Notes: generated from the sequence alone by a model not told the origin. Counted from the stretch's first letter, positions 37,301-50,726 are shown. The stretch is DNA of 64,000 bases from Ichthyophthirius multifiliis (GCF_000220395.1 NW_004086441.1:62001-126000), one strand, 5' to 3'. Program-made: numbers and translations.

Positions 37301-38259
37301 TTATAACAAAAAAAAACAAAATATATATAGATATATATAGATATATATATATATATAGATATATATATATAAAATATATATATAAAATAATATTTATATA
37401 AAATATATATATAAAATATATATATAAATCTTTTAAAAATATTAATAAAAGACAAATTATTTTTATACTCTTTATTCAATTTATGAATATGCAAAATAAA
37501 GGATTATATCGTTTTCTTTATTTTACTTAATAGGCACATTATGATCATATTTCATATTTAATTTATATAAACTAATATAACTACATAAATAATCTAAAAT
37601 AAGTATTCTTTAAATATCTTATACATAAACACCTTTTGTAATACTATTATTATTATGTCGATATGAATCTGCTTTTAAAGAATTTAGGTTTAATCTTTTA
37701 ATTCCTTCTTCTGTTTTTCCATATATAAGAGGAGGATTTATATCTATTTTTCGAATTTTTGAATTATTGTTATATTTTTTTTAAGGACAAACTTTTATTG
37801 TATCTATTTTATATACTGAAACATCTTTGTTTATAATATACTGTTTTTTTTTATTTTTGTTGTTGTTACTAAATATATATATATTTTTACTTCACAAATA
37901 TAGTCAGTTAATTAATTAAAATTTATATGAGTAAATGAACTCTTGCTTGTTTCAGTTATTTTTTTGAATAAATCTATTATTGATATTATATAATAGAAAG
38001 TTTCTTCCTATTTGTGTTCTAAATTTGTCAATAATATGTAAATAAAATCTATTAAATCTACTTCCTTTGTTTATTTTTATTATTTATCTATTTCTTGTTT
38101 TATTAGTTCCATTTTTGGTTTGTCTATTAAATTTATTAGATAATCAATGTTTATTTATTCCATTAATGGAATTCCATTATCTCCTTTTAGGCTTATTATG
38201 TTTTATATTAATTAATTTATGTTTTCTTTATCGAATGTTATTTCTGAAATGTTTTTCAT
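34318..38259 (-). CDS. large WD40-repeat protein (WDR49/WDR64-like)
   Basis: About 1,240 residues. The start is MKNISEITFDKENINQLIQ, an alpha-helical N-terminal region with EF-hand-like spacing but no canonical Ca-binding loop. Introns at 37841-37890 and 37290-37468 (TA-rich) lead into many WD40 units, for example CLQFWDCRGDY, DSLYHINVWN, LIGVASLDKKISIWDF, GHQSVVTAVQVIEKSPMIVS followed by GDYLGYVKIWDLRSLKC, and in the second propeller AHQDSIIGIDSTFLGKKC with SSSLDSYVKFWKI. The tail is a coiled coil with ELIKNILFLSPDWR near the end, ending SFLQKN and TGA. At the 11-base T run 35038-35048 (plus strand) one extra base is needed to keep frame. The N-terminal helices followed by two propellers resemble WDR49/WDR64; that name is tentative. 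It shares a 235-bp divergent spacer with the lipase gene. Confidence 0.75.
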
Positions 38260-38494
38260 TTATATTTTTTTTTTATAATATAATATAATATTTTTTTTTT
38301 TCTCTCTTATAATGAAATATTTTTTTATTTTTTTTATATTTTTTTTTTTTGCTTAAAATATTATAAATGCAAAGTTTTTTTTTCTAATATTAATTATTTT
38401 ATTTTTATTATTAATTATAAATAAAAAAATTGTATATAGTTTAAAATAGTTATAATTAAAATAATATATATTTATTTATCAAACAAAACAAAAA

Positions 38495-39716
38495 ATGAAT
38501 AATTAATCAGAAATTATTATAAAAACTTAATACATTTAATAAAAAAGCACCAATAATATTCCTTTAAAACTTTATTATACAAAAATATTTCCTAAATCTA
38601 CAATTCCTATATGTTAAATAGCAATAGTTCATGGATTGGGTTAGTATTCAGAAATGTATTACGAATTTGCTTAATTTTTTGTAAAATAAAATTATTTAGT
38701 TCATTTAATAGATTTAAGAGGTTTTGGGTAAAAAAAAAATACTAAATTATAAATATAATTATTTTATAGATATTCAGGTGGTATTAAAGGTAATTCAAAT
38801 TATGAAGAAATGATTTAAGATATAGAGTTATTATTATTATAAGTAAAAAGAGATTTACCATTATTTTTATGTGGACATTCACTTGGTGCAACTTTAATAT
38901 TAAGTATTGGACAAAGAAATCCTTTGTTATAAATAAGTGGAATTATTTGTCTTGCTCCACTTTTAGATGAAAACGGGTATGGAAAAAAAAGTAATTTTTT
39001 TTAATATGGAGTAAGATTATTAGGGGAAATTATTGGGGTATTTATAAACGTATTATTTAATAATAAAATTTATTATAATATTTATTATTAATATTTTTTT
39101 TTTTTTGAATATAGTTTATTAGATTTAATTTTTTTTTTTTTTTTCCATTATAAAAAAAAAGGATATATTATATTCAAATTGGACTCTTTAATAAAATTTA
39201 AATAAAAAAAATTAATTAGTAGTGTAATAAATTTACATTTAAATGATCAAAAGTTTATTAAATGGGATAAAAATATTAAAATTAAATTCAGAAAAATTCA
39301 GTTATCCAATAATTATTTTATAAGGAAAAGAAGACTGTGTATGCAATATTGAAAATGCACAAAACTTCATATAATCAATAAAAAGTAATGATAAAACTTT
39401 ACAAATTATATAAAATGGATCACATGAACTAATATAAGATGATGAAAATTAATATATATAAAGGTTAATTTTAAATTGGATTAAAATTAGAATTTAAAAC
39501 CCAAAACCATTTTCTGAAGTGGAAATTTGTTTAAAAACTTATATAAATAAATCAGGAAAATTAAAAATTTTAAAAATAATTTTAGGCTTAATTTTAGCAA
39601 AAACTTTATCTAATATTAATTTGTATTTTTATTATTTTTTTATTTATATTATTTACTTAATAGACTATATAAAAATGGAAAACTTTATGAAAAAGTTACG
39701 AAAATGTTTTAATTAA
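38495..39716 (+). CDS. monoacylglycerol lipase-like alpha/beta hydrolase
   Basis: Serine hydrolase of the S33/Hydrolase_4 type, probably cleaving a monoglyceride or similar lipid ester. Exons: 38495-38727, 38770-39037 and from 39162. Motifs in order are IAIVHGLGQYSEMY (oxyanion HG), VHLIDLRGFG joined to YSGG across intron 1, LPLFLCGHSLGATLIL (nucleophile Ser in GHSLG), YPIIILQGKEDCVC (acid Asp) and IIQNGSHELIQDDE (catalytic His). A Lys-rich segment and a hydrophobic stretch LILAKTLSNINLYFYYF follow, which could attach the enzyme to membrane. Under code 6 the frame stays open past 39716 into A+T-rich DNA with no nearby TGA, so the 3' end is not resolved; an unseen intron or a base error is likely. 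Confidence 0.85.
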
Positions 39717-39989
39717 TTAAAATTTAATATTGAAAAAAAAAAAATATATATATAATTAAATTAAATATAGTAATATATATAAAAATTTATATTTAAATAA
39801 AAACAATAATTTAATATATATTTATTTGAAAACATTTAAAATATAATACACATTGAATAAATTATTTTAAATTATTTAAAATTAACGTTTAAAAAAAATG
39901 ATATTTATATTAATTATATAGAATATTTAAAACAAATTAATTTAAATATAAATATTAAAATATAATATATATGTAAATATATATAAATA

Positions 39990-40030
<41 letters not shown>

Positions 40031-40347
40031 TTTTTTTATATTTTTATAATTTTTTTTTATTTTTAATTTTTTTTTATTTATATAAATATTCAATATAATA
40101 AATTATTATTACATTTATTAAAATAAATAATAATATCAACAATCAACTATAAATGACTAATTTAAATATTTTTTATAAAAAATTTCTAAATAAATAAATT
40201 GTTTTAAATATTTTTTAATATAAATAATTATAATTAAATAAATAAATATCAAATAATATATTATATTTATATTTTTTTCAAAAAAAAAAAAATATTTACT
40301 TAAAATAAAAATTATTATAAAAATTGTATTAAAAAAAAGATTAAAAA
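39717..40347. other. A+T-rich spacer
   Basis: Includes a TA microsatellite at about 39984-40024 and T runs. It may contain the unresolved 3' end of the lipase gene. No other feature seen. Confidence 0.5.
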
Positions 40348-43123
40348 ATGGATTCGAATCATAATTTTATAGATCTTGATGATTAAAAATTCTAATTTTA
40401 GGAATTTATCCAACTAACAAATGAGTTTAATTTTAATTTCAATGAAAAAAAAGTATCCGTATCAAAATTCGGCGGTCCAATAGCAGTATGTAAAGACCCT
40501 TCTCGTCAAGATATATATCTTCCAAGCGATCCTCTACGAGAAAACATATGTTTTTACTCAAATAATGGTATATTACTATCTTAAGTGCATTTTAAATAAG
40601 ACAAAACAATTGCATGTTTTGATTTCACCCCTGAAGAACTATTATTAGTAGTAATTGAAGATGGCTAATATTTTTTAATTGATCCTTATAAAAAAGCCTT
40701 AAATTAAAAAAAAGAATATACTTTCGGTTTAAAATTCCAAAAAGAAATTATAATAGATGCCAAAGTAAAAATAATTAAATATATATAAAAAAAAAGCAAA
40801 AAAGGTGTAAGGAAATGGACTAGCATTTCAAACTAAAAATAATCTTTTTTTTTATGTTTAAAATCTAATGGATCCTCATGTAATGGAGTTTATAAATCCA
40901 TTAATAACCGATTAAATACCTTGTTGGATAGTAATTCCTTCAGAATATACACTATCTGAAAAAATAGAATTATAAATACCGAACGTAAATAATTTAGGGA
41001 TAATTTCTATAGCCGAAAATGACTAAAAGACACTTTTTTTTAGTACCGGATAACCCACAACTCTCCAAAATATAATACAAATGGCTTCTAGTCCTAGGAA
41101 TAAATACGTAGCATATTTAACATTTTAGAAAGAGAGTATATGGACTTTACATGTAATATCGAGTGATTTTGAGACTTATAATTCTATAGAAATCGACTTA
41201 AATAGCGAATATTAACAAGAACTGGAATAAATATAGAAACAAACTGAATAATAAATCGAAATAAAAGGAAATAATTAAATATAATAATAATAATATTCAG
41301 AAAAAACTAATATATAGAAAAAAAAAGTTCAAATAAAAATGATGTGGTGTGGTGAAGACTGCCTAATAATCCACATAAGAAATTCTTTATTTTTAATCGG
41401 TAAAACTGAGTGGAAGAAACTCCAACTTCCCAAAAGGAAAAAAGCCTTCAATAACATTTCTAATTTCGAGTAAATAGAACAAAAAGCGTAATTCGAGGAT
41501 GAAAATTAGTCCTCTTTTTTTTGCCTTTAAGAAATTGACGGTATAAAAATCATTTCTTTAAACAAAAACCAAATTCTAAGACTCTCCCCTTCTTCCTATA
41601 TTAATATTTTCCAGCCTTTCTCAAACCATCCAGCCGCCCTCCTTTTCCAGTCTTATAAAAGTCTCCAAAACCGTGATCCTTTAAGGGAATAAGATATAAG
41701 GAATAATAAAGAATAATTATTATAGGCAGTCCAAGATTGCATAGAAGCAAGCGGTTATGAATTAAATAATAATGTTTAATTATTATTATTAAGGGCGGCT
41801 TCTTATGGGAAGATGTTTTTGCCTTAAAATACTCTCGATCCAGGCTTAATAACTGATATTTGTAGAAATTTAAGGGTAACTCATGCTTTGTAGAATGTAA
41901 ATAGGACCATAACATGTTTTTAGTTGAAAAATATTAAATAGGAAATATTAATAAAAGTACTTCTTAGATATAATTATCATTATTTATCAAGTGAAATTTG
42001 TAGGCATTTGCATTTTCCACCTAAATTAAAATCTTATATTTATGTACATTGGGCTTGTTGCAAAGTAATGACAAATGAGCCAGATGAAATACTCGCCTAA
42101 ATAATATATAATAAAATAAAATAAGAAAATAGCATCTAATTCACAGAAATAGCAGATAAAGCTTTAGAATGTGGAAAACCTTTATTAGCATTGAAATTAT
42201 TAGAGTTTGAACCTTGTATATAGAAAAAAATTCCATTTTTATTATGGATGGGAAGTAATTGTCCTTAAGAATAATTAACAGGATATTTTGAAAAAGCCTT
42301 AGATGAAAGTATAAAAAGTAGAGATTCGAATTTGATTTATTTAGTTTTGATGAAAATATGGAATAGTGATGGATAAAATAAATTTGATTAAATTAAAAAA
42401 CATTAAATTTCCAGTATTCATTTTGTTAATTATTTGAAAATCTTTCACTAAGATGATGCTTCTATTTAAAATTTTCTTATTAATTCCAAAGAATATATAA
42501 AGGCTGGTTTTTTTAATCTTCTTAAATTTTTTAATACAAATGATTAAAGTAAAAAACAAGAATTACTCAAATAAATAATCACTCTTTTTGGATAAGAAAG
42601 TTAGGATCCTTTTTATTCTAAAATGATTAAATAATACAATATCTTATATACATAATTTATGTAAGGATAAAATTGGAATTAAATATCTATTAATTAATTT
42701 TATTAATAGTCTGTAAGTACACAGTAGGAAAAAATAGAATTAAAATTGAAAAAAGAATTCTCAATAAGTGAAAAAAGATAAGGATTCGCTAAAATATAAT
42801 CCTATATAGAAAAAAATAATATAGAAGATATTGAATTAGTACTTGAAAATATTAATAAGAAAAAAATTATCGTACCATACGATTTGGTGGCTGATATTTT
42901 AATTAAAAAAGGACACGAAAATATTGCTTATAATGTTATTTAAAAAATAAACAATGTAGAAGAAATTGTATAGATTTTATTGAGATTAGGATAAACAAAA
43001 AGAGCTATTTAAAGTGCTATTTAATTTAGAAATACTACCGTTTTGTTAGATATTAGAAATTAAATTAATGATTAAGAATTAATTACAGTTATTGATTAAT
43101 ATTTAAATAATCCTAATTAGTGA
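40348..43123 (+). CDS. VPS16: VPS16, class C vacuolar sorting protein
   Basis: Core subunit of the class C tethering complexes (CORVET/HOPS) that bring endosomes and lysosome-related vesicles together for fusion. About 911 residues (human about 840), one 40-nt intron at 40765-40804. The N-terminal beta-propeller shows VSKFGGPIAVCKDPSR, LRENICFYSNNGILL, ACFDFTPEELLLVVIEDG, GNGLAFQTKNNLFFYVQ and IKMMWCGEDCLIIHI. The propeller-to-solenoid junction has QAVQDCIEASGYEL and LLLLRAASYGKMFLP, followed by the Vps16 C-terminal solenoid: LRVTHALQNVNRTITCFQ, YIYVHWACCKVMTNEPDE, IADKALECGKPLLALKLLEF and RAIQSAIQFRN. The stop is TGA at 43121-43123. Tetrahymena is known to keep CORVET but not HOPS, so a CORVET role is the natural inference. 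Confidence 0.93.
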
Positions 43124-46100
43124 ATATATTATTATATTTTATAATTTTTATTAGTTTTTTTATTATAAAAATAAATATTATAAACTAAAAAATTATCTAA
43201 TTAGAAAAACAATTATTAAATAAATTTGAATAAACTAAAATATATTCTTTTATGTAAAATTGCTAGTATATTTTACAATTAAAAGATATTTTTTTTAAAA
43301 AAATGCATATTTGTATATAAATATTACATATTTAGATAAAAAAAAAATGAAAATAAAACCTTAAATAATTTAAATTAAACTAATATAATTTAAATAATAA
43401 ATAAGTTTTTTTTTATTATATATGAAATTATATTAATTAATATTAATATAGGAATATTTATATTTATATTTATATTTATATATATATATATATATATAAT
43501 ATAATATATATTTATATATAATTTTATTTTTTATATAATTTTACTTTAATTTTTAACATTCCAAAAGCATATATATTAAATATTTAATATTATTTTATTT
43601 TTTTATTTTTATTAAAAATTTAATTTTTTATATATATTATAAAAGCATTTTTGCAAATTTTTATTTTTTATTTATTTAGATATAATTATATAAGAAAAAT
43701 AAAAAAACTAAAAGATATTTTTTTTTAATAGAAAATAATAGATATAATTATTATATATATTTATAAATAAAAAAATGTTTTTTCGAAAATAAAAAAATAT
43801 TACAAATATTATGAAAATCTATTCTACTTTACTTTTTATTAAAAAAAATTAAAGAAAATTAAATCTTTTATTTTATAATTGAATATTTTTTTTTTATAGA
43901 TAATATTATATTAATTTTTCTTACCTTTATAAACATAAAATTAAATCTTTATATTTAAATAATATATATATTTAAAATTAGATTAAGTTTCGAATATATG
44001 ATTTGAACAAAAATATTAGAAAATTTAGACATAAACTTAATGCTTAAATTTATATTTGTTTGTGTTTAACATTTTTATTTTGAAGTTATATATTAATTTT
44101 TTGAATTTAAAAAAAATCATTTAGGCTTATTTTTTGTTTAATCAATCAAGGCTTTTTATATATAATTTAATTAATATTTTAAAATAATGCCTTTTGGAAT
44201 CATTTAAACAATATGAACTTGAATAATTAATTATAAAAGGCTAAATAACTATTTTCGATAATATTTTTATATTTTCTTTTTGTAAAATACTAATTTATTT
44301 TTAAAATTTTATTAAAATAAAAAAAGTATATTTTCGTGTTTTTTTTTCATATAATTTGTTTTTAAAAAATTAATTATTATAATATATTAAAAAAAGTCAT
44401 TTTTTTTTTTAAAAAAAATATTAATTTATTTATTGATTTAGAAATATGATATACATAAACTAAAATGATTTTAATTATTTACCAAAATAAATAAATTAAA
44501 CAAAATACTACAATAAATTATTATTATTTTAATATTAAAAAAAGAGAAAAAAAAAAAAAAAAAAGTTATTATATTTACTATTTTAATTTGATTATTATTT
44601 TATAAAATTAAATAATATCTTTTTTTTTGATATTAAATCAATATATAATTATATTTTTAGATTATTAACAAAAAAATACTAATTGGATATTTATAAATAT
44701 CTTTATTTTATTAATAAATAATTCCTTCAATTTATTTATGAAATCTTTATATAAAATTAAAATGATTTTCAATAAAAATTCGTATTAATATTTTTACTTA
44801 ATTAATCGTTTAAAACTTTCTTCCCAAAAATTAATTAATCATTTATGCTTTTTTACATAATTATTTAGGTAAATATTAATTAATATTTAAAGGTTTTTAG
44901 ATATTTATAATATCAAAAAATCAATATAGTGAGTCTTATTTATCGATTTTTTAAAAAAATTATACCAGGAAATGATAAAACTTTTAATCTTTTTTAAAAA
45001 AATATTCAATTTAAATATTTATAAGACTTACTTTTTTTACTTTTTGTTTGATAATCGATAAAAACTTTTAATTAAATATTAATTTTTATGTTTAATAGAT
45101 ATAATTATTTATTAAATAATTCTATTTTCAAAATCTTAAGTAAAATGATAAAAAAAATGTTTTCATTTTTCATTCTTATTAAATGTCTTTTTAAAACAAA
45201 AAATATATTTACTTTATAACAAAAAAAATATCACCTTAATTTACATTTTTATTATTCAAATTTCATAAAAAACCATTAAATATTGGATTAAACCTAAAAA
45301 TTAAATAAATATATTACATAGAATTTATTACAAATATTAAATATTGTAAAAATATATGATTCAAATACTATAAGACGATAATTATATCCGAAAGTATTAA
45401 TGATTTATATCGAAATCGGTTTAAATTTAAATATTCCGTCAATAAAAGACTAAATTATATTTTTAACCATTTAACAATTAAAAATTTCATTTGTTTTTTT
45501 TTTTTTTAATAGACTTATATTTTCTTCATTTTTTTTTGTTAAGTTTAAATTTATTTGGACTTTATTAAAATATTTAGATTTCATTAAATATATAGGTTAT
45601 ATTTTTATTTTTAAGCTTTTTATGGACTTTTTACTTTAAATTAATTACATTAATTTGTCTAATAATAGAGTTAATGTTTATTTAATTTATGTAAAATTTT
45701 CAGAAAAAATTAATTCATAAATTATTAAAAAAAAAAAAGAATATTTCGGAATTAGTCTATGATAATATAATCTTTAGTTTATTTAAATCTGTTAAAATAC
45801 TATTATTATAATTTAAATTATTATTTTTTCTATATAGTTATGTTCTTTATATTTTAAATTATATATATTAGACATAAAACCACCTAATATTCTATTTAAT
45901 TTGTAAATTATAATAATTTAATACATTATACAATTTAAATAGGTATTTATTTATCTGCTTTAAAAATTATCTGTCTATAAAACGAAAAAAAAAGCATTTT
46001 ATTTATAGTTTTTTTGATAAGTTTATTATCCTTAATTAACAATATAAGTTAATTTATTATGTTTTTATATATAATATATATGTTTTACATATATAAATTT

Positions 46101-47334
46101 TTTATTTTTATATTACATTAATAATAATTCAAATAACTAAGGAGAATAATTTTTGCGTTTTTCTTTTTTATTCAAAATTCAGGCAAAAATAATATCGAAT
46201 AAAAAAAATACATAAAAAGGAGAGGGGGTAGGGGGGGGGGGAGGTCAAATATATATTCGATTTCTAAATAAAAAGCATAAATTTTATTGAACAAAAAAAA
46301 AGTGGAAAAATCATATTAATTTTGAATTAATAATTAAAAGTTAAATAATTACATTTAAATATGAATTTTCGGGAAAAAAATAATAATAATATTCAGCTTT
46401 TTGTTTGGTATAGGAAATATCAAATTTAAATAAGAAAATAAAACTAATGGCGAATATAAAAAATTATTCAATAAATATAACTATAAGAGTATTTAGAAAA
46501 TAATAAATGAACAAAAAAAAAACAGTTCTTTATTAAAAAGTAGAAATCTTAATAATAATTTATATATCCCGAAAATTACTTAATAAATTTAAATAAAAAG
46601 ATGATTTATTAAAAGATATTAAAGTAATAAATATTCCCATGTAGTAAAAGACACTTATTTTTTTAAGAAAAACCGCCTTTTTTTAAGATTTGAAAATAAA
46701 GTAAATATATTCATATAGGAAATAATAATATTTAAAATAAATAATAGTCAATATTAATTTACAAATAGTCTAGAAAAACCGAAAAAATATATTCTTTTAC
46801 ACCCAAAATTTATAATAAGAGCCTTTTTCTCTTTTCAATGATTAAAAAAAAAAAAAAATGCGATAAATAAGTTTTTAAACTAAAAGCAATAAATACATCT
46901 ATTTAATTATTTAAAAAAAAACTTTTTAATTCTTCATTTTCTTAAAGTTATAATTGAATACATTAATAATAAAATAAATTAATAAATATTCAATATGATA
47001 ATCATTCTTTCTCAAATAATTAACTAATAAGATACAAAAATTAACTAGTATTAATTTTAAAATAATGTTTAATCCATATTATCGATTATTTCGTTTGACA
47101 AAAACACTATTGTTAATATTTAAAATGTTAATAAAGAAAATATAATTGAATAGTTCTATTTTTACTTTTTTAAAGTCAAATATAGGGTGTAACAGTTAAA
47201 AATTTTTATGTTTTTTAATAATAGAAACATAGGAAATGTATTATATTATATAAATTTTATATTATTTATTGACAAAATATAACCAATTGTAAAAAAAATT
47301 GTAAATTTTAAAAAAAATATAAATAATATTTTAA
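43124..47334. other. long A+T-rich intergenic region
   Basis: The largest gene-poor stretch, 4.2 kb. Mostly A/T runs with TA repeats near 43470-43520. A C/G-containing island at 45358-45765 has a plus-strand frame of about 135 codons with no recognisable family. A poly-G tract lies at 46219-46244. Another long TGA-free frame begins near 46507 but continues antisense into the MAPKKK gene and is probably chance. Confidence 0.5.
46219..46244. other. purine tract with poly-G
   Basis: G-rich block containing G5, a TA, and G11 followed by AGG, in a region otherwise almost free of G and C. It could form a G-quadruplex. No gene is attached to it. Confidence 0.8.
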
Positions 47335-48775
47335 TCATAAAGTTTTTACATTAGGCTCTTAATTCTTTTATATTTCTTAATTAAACCCATTTTCTTCTTA
47401 ATCTAATATATATAAACTATTAGACTGAACACTAAATACATCCACTATATCTCCCTGAAAATATTTTTATAATTAATAATTCTTAAAAAAAATTTTAGGT
47501 TAAACCAAAGCAAAATTATTACAAATTGAAAAATTTATAGGACTTTCAAAATTTTTAAAACAATAAATGAATTAATTGTTAAAGGCCTAACTTAAGATAT
47601 AAAAAATATTAAATTAAAATAAATTAAAATAAATAAATATATATAAAATATATAAATATAAATATATATATATTTATAATATTTATATATATTTTTTTTA
47701 TACTTAGAGGCTTAATCAGTAGTTGATAATACATAATTATTTGATTCTTCTAGAATAGTTTTCAACTTTTTTCTTCTATTAGTACTATTACATTCTTTTC
47801 TATCTTATTAATTTACTTCGATTTCTAAATACGGTTTTTATTTACATTTTTACTATATCTACTAATTATTTTATATATTTAATTCTTCATTCTATTAATT
47901 TTTTTCAATATTATCCTATTTATTTTTATCAAATAATTCACTTTCTTATTTATTATTTTAAATTTAATTAATTTATTTCTTTTTATTTTAATTATTAGCT
48001 GTTTTTTTTCTCTATTATTACCTTTTATTTTATAATTATTAGGCACTACCTCTACTAATAAACTCATGTCTAAGCAATTAATAAACATTCCATCTTTTTA
48101 AAGGATTTGGATTTAAACATTTCTAAAGGAAATCCTTACAAATATCACTAACATTATTTGGTAAAGGAGGTGACTCATTATCTTGAGCGATTTTAAACAT
48201 AGTTGCAAATGCGTTCCCTAAATTATAAAATGGAGGTTTTCCAGTTAGCATTTCAATAACAGTACATCCTAAACTCCAAATATCCGAATATCTTCCGAAA
48301 TTTTATTATTTAATTACTTCAGGACCCATCCAATTTGCAGTTCCAGCTAAACTCAATATAGTGTCTTGCTATATTATTTTTTTAGCACCTCCAAAATCTA
48401 CAAAAAAGATAAAAATAATAAAAAATTAATTTTCTTTTTTTAAAAAAATAAAATCACCTGCAACTTTACATATCCCATTATTATCTACTAAAATATTTGC
48501 ACCTTTAATATCTCTATGTACCACCCCATGATAATGCAGATATTCTAAACCTTAAAGAATATCCTTAGTATATTTTTAAACTAAATTTTCATTTATAGAT
48601 CCATATTTATTTATCATATCATTTAATGAACCACCAACAACATATTCCAATAAAATACTTATATGTTATTAGTTTATATCTTGTTGAATATCAATATATC
48701 GAACAATATTATTATGTTTCATTTCGGATAGAATATTTACTTCTTTTATTATTGATTTTATAGTCTAAATAATAA

Positions 48776-48821
<46 letters not shown>

Positions 48822-49614
48822 TTTATTTTTGCTGTTTTATATGTTTATTTATTTTACAGCCATGATTTCACCGTTTAATCTATTAAAACCTTCAATTACT
48901 CTTCCAAAGGAACCAAATCCTAATTCTTTTCCTGCTTTCCATTTTATTGGTTCCTTTCTAAATAAAATATTTTTATTTTATTAAAAATATATAAAAATTA
49001 GTATTTTAATAATATATTTATTTAGATTAAATAAATTACATTTCTTAAGTTTAATTTACAATTTCTTTTTATAATAATTCATAATAATATTAACATTATT
49101 CATCTGTAAAATAATTATCTTAATTATTTATTAATTGCTATTTATTTTTGTTTTCTAATTCTATATCTTTTGAGACTATATTATTTTGTTACTATTTTTT
49201 TTAATTAATAATATACAAATTAAAAAAATACTGATTATTTCTAAGTAAAAATTTAACATTATTTTTATTGTTTTGTTCTTCATTTATAAAAGATAAACTA
49301 TTTGTTTCTTCTTTTTAATTACGTTTCTAATTTAAAATATTATTATTACTTAAAATATTTATTCTAGAACTATTATTTGATATAAATATATTAGGAACTT
49401 ATTTGTTTATGTCAGATTCTTTATATTTTAAACTATTTTTTTTCGATAAAACTATTTATTTTTCTGATTTATTTTATTATTTTGGTGATTATTGATTTAA
49501 ATCTTTTTATTAATATTTTTTTTGGTTTTCATTTTCTTTTTATGTTATCGTTTCGTTCGAAGTTTTTTTTATTATTTTAAAAAAACATTTTTACAAAAAC
49601 TAATGTAAACACAT
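47335..49614 (-). CDS. MAP kinase kinase kinase (STE11/NPK1-like)
   Basis: Ser/Thr kinase of about 655 residues. A low-complexity Asn/Gln/Lys-rich N-terminal region of about 190 residues precedes the catalytic domain. Motifs: [16 protein letters not shown] (glycine loop), EIMAVKQINI (ATP Lys), [93 protein letters not shown] and [20 protein letters not shown] after the hinge and the [10 protein letters not shown] loop are typical of MAPKKKs. The usual APE motif reads GPE. Introns: 48958-49039, 48765-48821 (TA-rich), 48398-48457 and 47591-47703. The C-terminal tail is Gln/Asn/Lys-rich and ends NVKTL before TGA. It likely acts upstream in a MAPK cascade; substrate unknown. It is divergent from the Rab gene, 298 bp away. 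Confidence 0.87.
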
Positions 49615-49912
49615 ATTTTTTGTTGGTTGATTTTTTATAAAAATTTTAATATTTATAAATAAAAAATAATATAAAAATATAATTTAGAAAAAAAAAAAAA
49701 AAGAAAGAAAAAAAGAAAAAAAATTTTTTTTTTTTTTTTAAAAAAAAAATAAAATAAAAAAGAATTAAATTAAATTATATATAAATAAATAAAAACTTTT
49801 TTAATATAAAATATATAAGATATATAACATTATTTTTTTATTTTATATATAATATATAAATAATTACAAAAAAAAAAAAAACACGTACATTTTAAAGTTA
49901 TATAAATCAAAA
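49615..49912. promoter_or_regulatory. short divergent promoter region
   Basis: The 298 bp between the start codons of the MAPKKK (-) and the Rab (+) must carry both promoters. It contains a purine-rich run and a symmetrical block of about A8, T16, A10 near 49712-49750. No TATA or initiator can be picked out in such A+T-rich DNA. Confidence 0.4.
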
Positions 49913-50726
49913 ATGATTAAAAATCAAGACACAAAAGACGAATATAATAGGTTTTAAATTTATAATAGTAGGTGATTCGGGTAAAAAATAGCTTAATATA
50001 GATAAAATAATAATAATAATTAAATAAAGGAGTTGGAAAATCTTGCTTATTAATAAGATATACAAAAAATGAATTCGCCTCAGATTATAATGCAACAATA
50101 GGAGTAGAATTTTAATCAAAAACAATAAAAATAAGCGATGCATAAGTAAAATTATAAATATGGGATACAGCAGGTTAAGAATCTTTTAGATCAATAATAA
50201 AGTCATTTTATAAAAAAACATTTGGTGTATTTTTAGTATATAGTATAAATAAGTAAAAACATAATTATTTTTATTAATAATAAAACAAAAATGTATATAT
50301 ATATATATATATATAGTCGAGATTCATTTAATTCAATATTACATTGGTATAATGAAGCTAAAGAAAATGCAGAGGAATCCGCTTTATTTGTACTTGTAGG
50401 GACATAAAGGGATAGAGAATGCGAGTATTTTTTATTTTTTTTATATTTCTAATAATTATATATAAAATAGGAGAAAAGTGACAAAATAATAGGGAGAATA
50501 ATTATAAAAAGATTTAAAATTAGATCTTTTCTATGAAGTATCTTCTAAAGATGGGGATAATATAGATTTGTGTTTCGAAGAAACAGCTAAAATGGCATTT
50601 TTAAAATAAATTAATTAAAATTTAAAGAATAAAAGTATTGCAAGTAGCTCATTTATGGGAGATGCTAAATATTAGATATAACCTAATTAAAATAACTAAA
50701 ATTAATAAAAGAGTAAATGTTGTTGA
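49913..50726 (+). CDS. Rab family small GTPase (Rab2/4/14-like)
   Basis: Membrane-traffic switch of about 217 residues. G motifs: FIIVGDSG joined to VGKSCLL across intron 1 (P-loop), YNATIGVEF (switch I Thr), WDTAGQESFRSI (switch II), and a TKxD-like LVGTQRDR, then YEVSSKDGDNIDLCFEET (EVSAK position). The C-terminus SKCC is a double-Cys geranylgeranylation site, served by the REP-dependent transferase. Introns: 49981-50029, 50253-50316 and 50425-50470. WDTAGQESFRSI points to the Rab2/4/14 branch. The fourth motif has Gln where most Rabs have Asn or Lys. The start MIKNQDTKDEYNRF is joined to KFIIVGD only if one T of TTTT at 49952-49955 is dropped, probably a base-call error. Confidence 0.88.

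Noticed and set aside
38067-38288. Plus-strand Leu/Phe-rich frame
   Set aside because: Antisense to the N-terminal exon of the WD40 gene.
46507-48400. Very long TGA-free plus-strand frame
   Set aside because: Its first part has no family resemblance and the rest is antisense to the MAPKKK. TGA is rare in such A+T-rich DNA, so long open frames arise by chance.
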